Shown one piece after another: positions 4,977 through 5,497 of a DNA stretch of 5,497 nucleotides. The notes below the pieces were generated by a model, which ran no database searches, was not told the origin of the DNA, and worked only from the letters and a program-made list of their open reading frames with translations. The DNA comes from Syntrophomonadaceae bacterium (GTDB lineage Bacteria > Bacillota > Dethiobacteria > DTU022). Within the stretch, counting starts at the first letter, position 1, and each line of letters opens with the position of its first letter. The position numbers and the translations under genes were made by a program. The stretch lies in contig SLHT01000180.1 in NCBI GenBank assembly GCA_007136055.1, positions 1-5,497 of the forward strand. Reading direction: 5' to 3'.

Positions 4977-5497
4977 ATGTCTGAACAATTCAAAGACCCC
5001 TCATGCGCACTCTGTAAAACATTGGCCTGCAGCAGAGGCCTGAAAGAAAAAGCGCCGGATAACTGCCCGATGATCAACGAGAACAATCTGCTGGAAAACA
5101 CCTTGCATGAATATCAGGATAAAATCGTTCAAAAGTTTGCCTGCACTGCGGCACATGTAGAAGCTGAAGGTTACTGCAGCTGGACCAGGATTGAAGAAAT
5201 AATCGCTTTTGCACGACGGGAAAACTACAACCGAATTGGCCTCGCTTATTGTATCGGCCTGCGCCGGGAAGCAAATCGATTTAATGACATTATGACTCAA
5301 AATGGCTTTAAAATGATTTCTGTTGTTTGTAAATCAGGGTCAGTCCCTAAAGAAACACTGGGGCTTGCTGAAGAAGATAAGGTCAGACCCGGCCGCTATG
5401 AAGCCATGTGCAACCCTGTGGCACAGGCCAGGCTATTAAACGAGGCCGGGGTAGAGTTAAAGATTATTTTAGGACTCTGCGTCGGGCATGACTCACT
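4977..5497 (+). CDS. DUF1847 cysteine-rich protein, 3' end outside window
   Basis: The first 173 codons of a soluble protein are present; it runs off the right edge. I recognise the DUF1847 family: an N-terminal cysteine cluster (C10, C13, C18, C30, ending CPM), then VEAEGYCSWTRIEEI at 61-75, GLAYCIGLRREA at 88-99, KSGSVPKE at 119-126, MCNPVAQA at 144-151 and LGLCVGHDS at 165-173. Ten cysteines occur in 173 residues, several within the most conserved blocks, which suggests metal or Fe-S binding; the function is unknown. No signal peptide or membrane segment is seen, so it is probably cytoplasmic. GAAGGTGAT at 4965-4973 is an excellent Shine-Dalgarno for the ATG at 4977; the ATG at 4972 is out of frame. 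With only 40 bases and no terminator after the permease, co-transcription is likely. Family members are a little over 200 residues, so only a short part should be missing. Confidence 0.9.
   Translation, partial: MSEQFKDPSCALCKTLACSRGLKEKAPDNCPMINENNLLENTLHEYQDKIVQKFACTAAHVEAEGYCSWTRIEEIIAFARRENYNRIGLAYCIGLRREANRFNDIMTQNGFKMISVVCKSGSVPKETLGLAEEDKVRPGRYEAMCNPVAQARLLNEAGVELKIILGLCVGHDS

Noticed and set aside
5001..5300. Reverse-strand open frames opposite the DUF1847 gene
   Set aside because: The + strand frame has a strong ribosome site and conserved family blocks. The reverse frames are shadows.
1..5497. tRNA, rRNA, CRISPR array or phage genes
   Set aside because: I saw no cloverleaf, rRNA-like or spaced direct-repeat pattern and no phage proteins on either strand.

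Overview
All recognisable genes in this window lie on the + strand. The protein sequences look most like those of anaerobic Firmicutes of the class Clostridia, Peptococcaceae-like (Pelotomaculum or Desulfotomaculum relatives). The grounds are the clostridial type of nitronate monooxygenase-like flavoprotein with its C-terminal cysteine cluster, a DUF1847 protein, purine-rich Shine-Dalgarno sequences, and a transposase tail of a type I recall from thermophilic and syntrophic clostridia. This is recognition from memory, not a database result, and the genus is not resolved.

Layout. Bases 3-161 are the C-terminal 52 codons of a transposase that enters from the left. Bases 162-523 hold no gene but contain two inverted repeats and the likely promoter and leader of a cold-shock gene. 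Bases 524-721 encode a 65-residue cold-shock domain protein, followed by a perfect 16-bp hairpin. Bases 864-2291 encode a DEAD-box RNA helicase of the CshA/DeaD type. Bases 2368-3309 encode an FMN-dependent TIM-barrel oxidoreductase (nitronate monooxygenase/FabK family), closed by a textbook intrinsic terminator at 3363-3397. Bases 3482-4936 encode a polytopic anion permease of the DASS/SLC13 (CitT-like) family. After a 40-base gap, a DUF1847 cysteine-rich protein starts at 4977 and runs off the right edge.

How the genes fit together. The cold-shock protein and DEAD-box helicase form a plausible RNA-chaperone and RNA-unwinding module for cold adaptation and mRNA turnover. The hairpin between them has a poor U tract and may allow read-through. 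The flavoprotein has no obvious functional tie to that module. The terminator at 3363-3397 separates it from the permease and DUF1847 pair, which is probably one transcript. The least understood part is that pair: a permease whose expected Na+-site motifs look eroded, beside a cysteine-rich protein of unknown function. Nothing here amounts to a demonstrably new system, but the pair deserves a comparative look.
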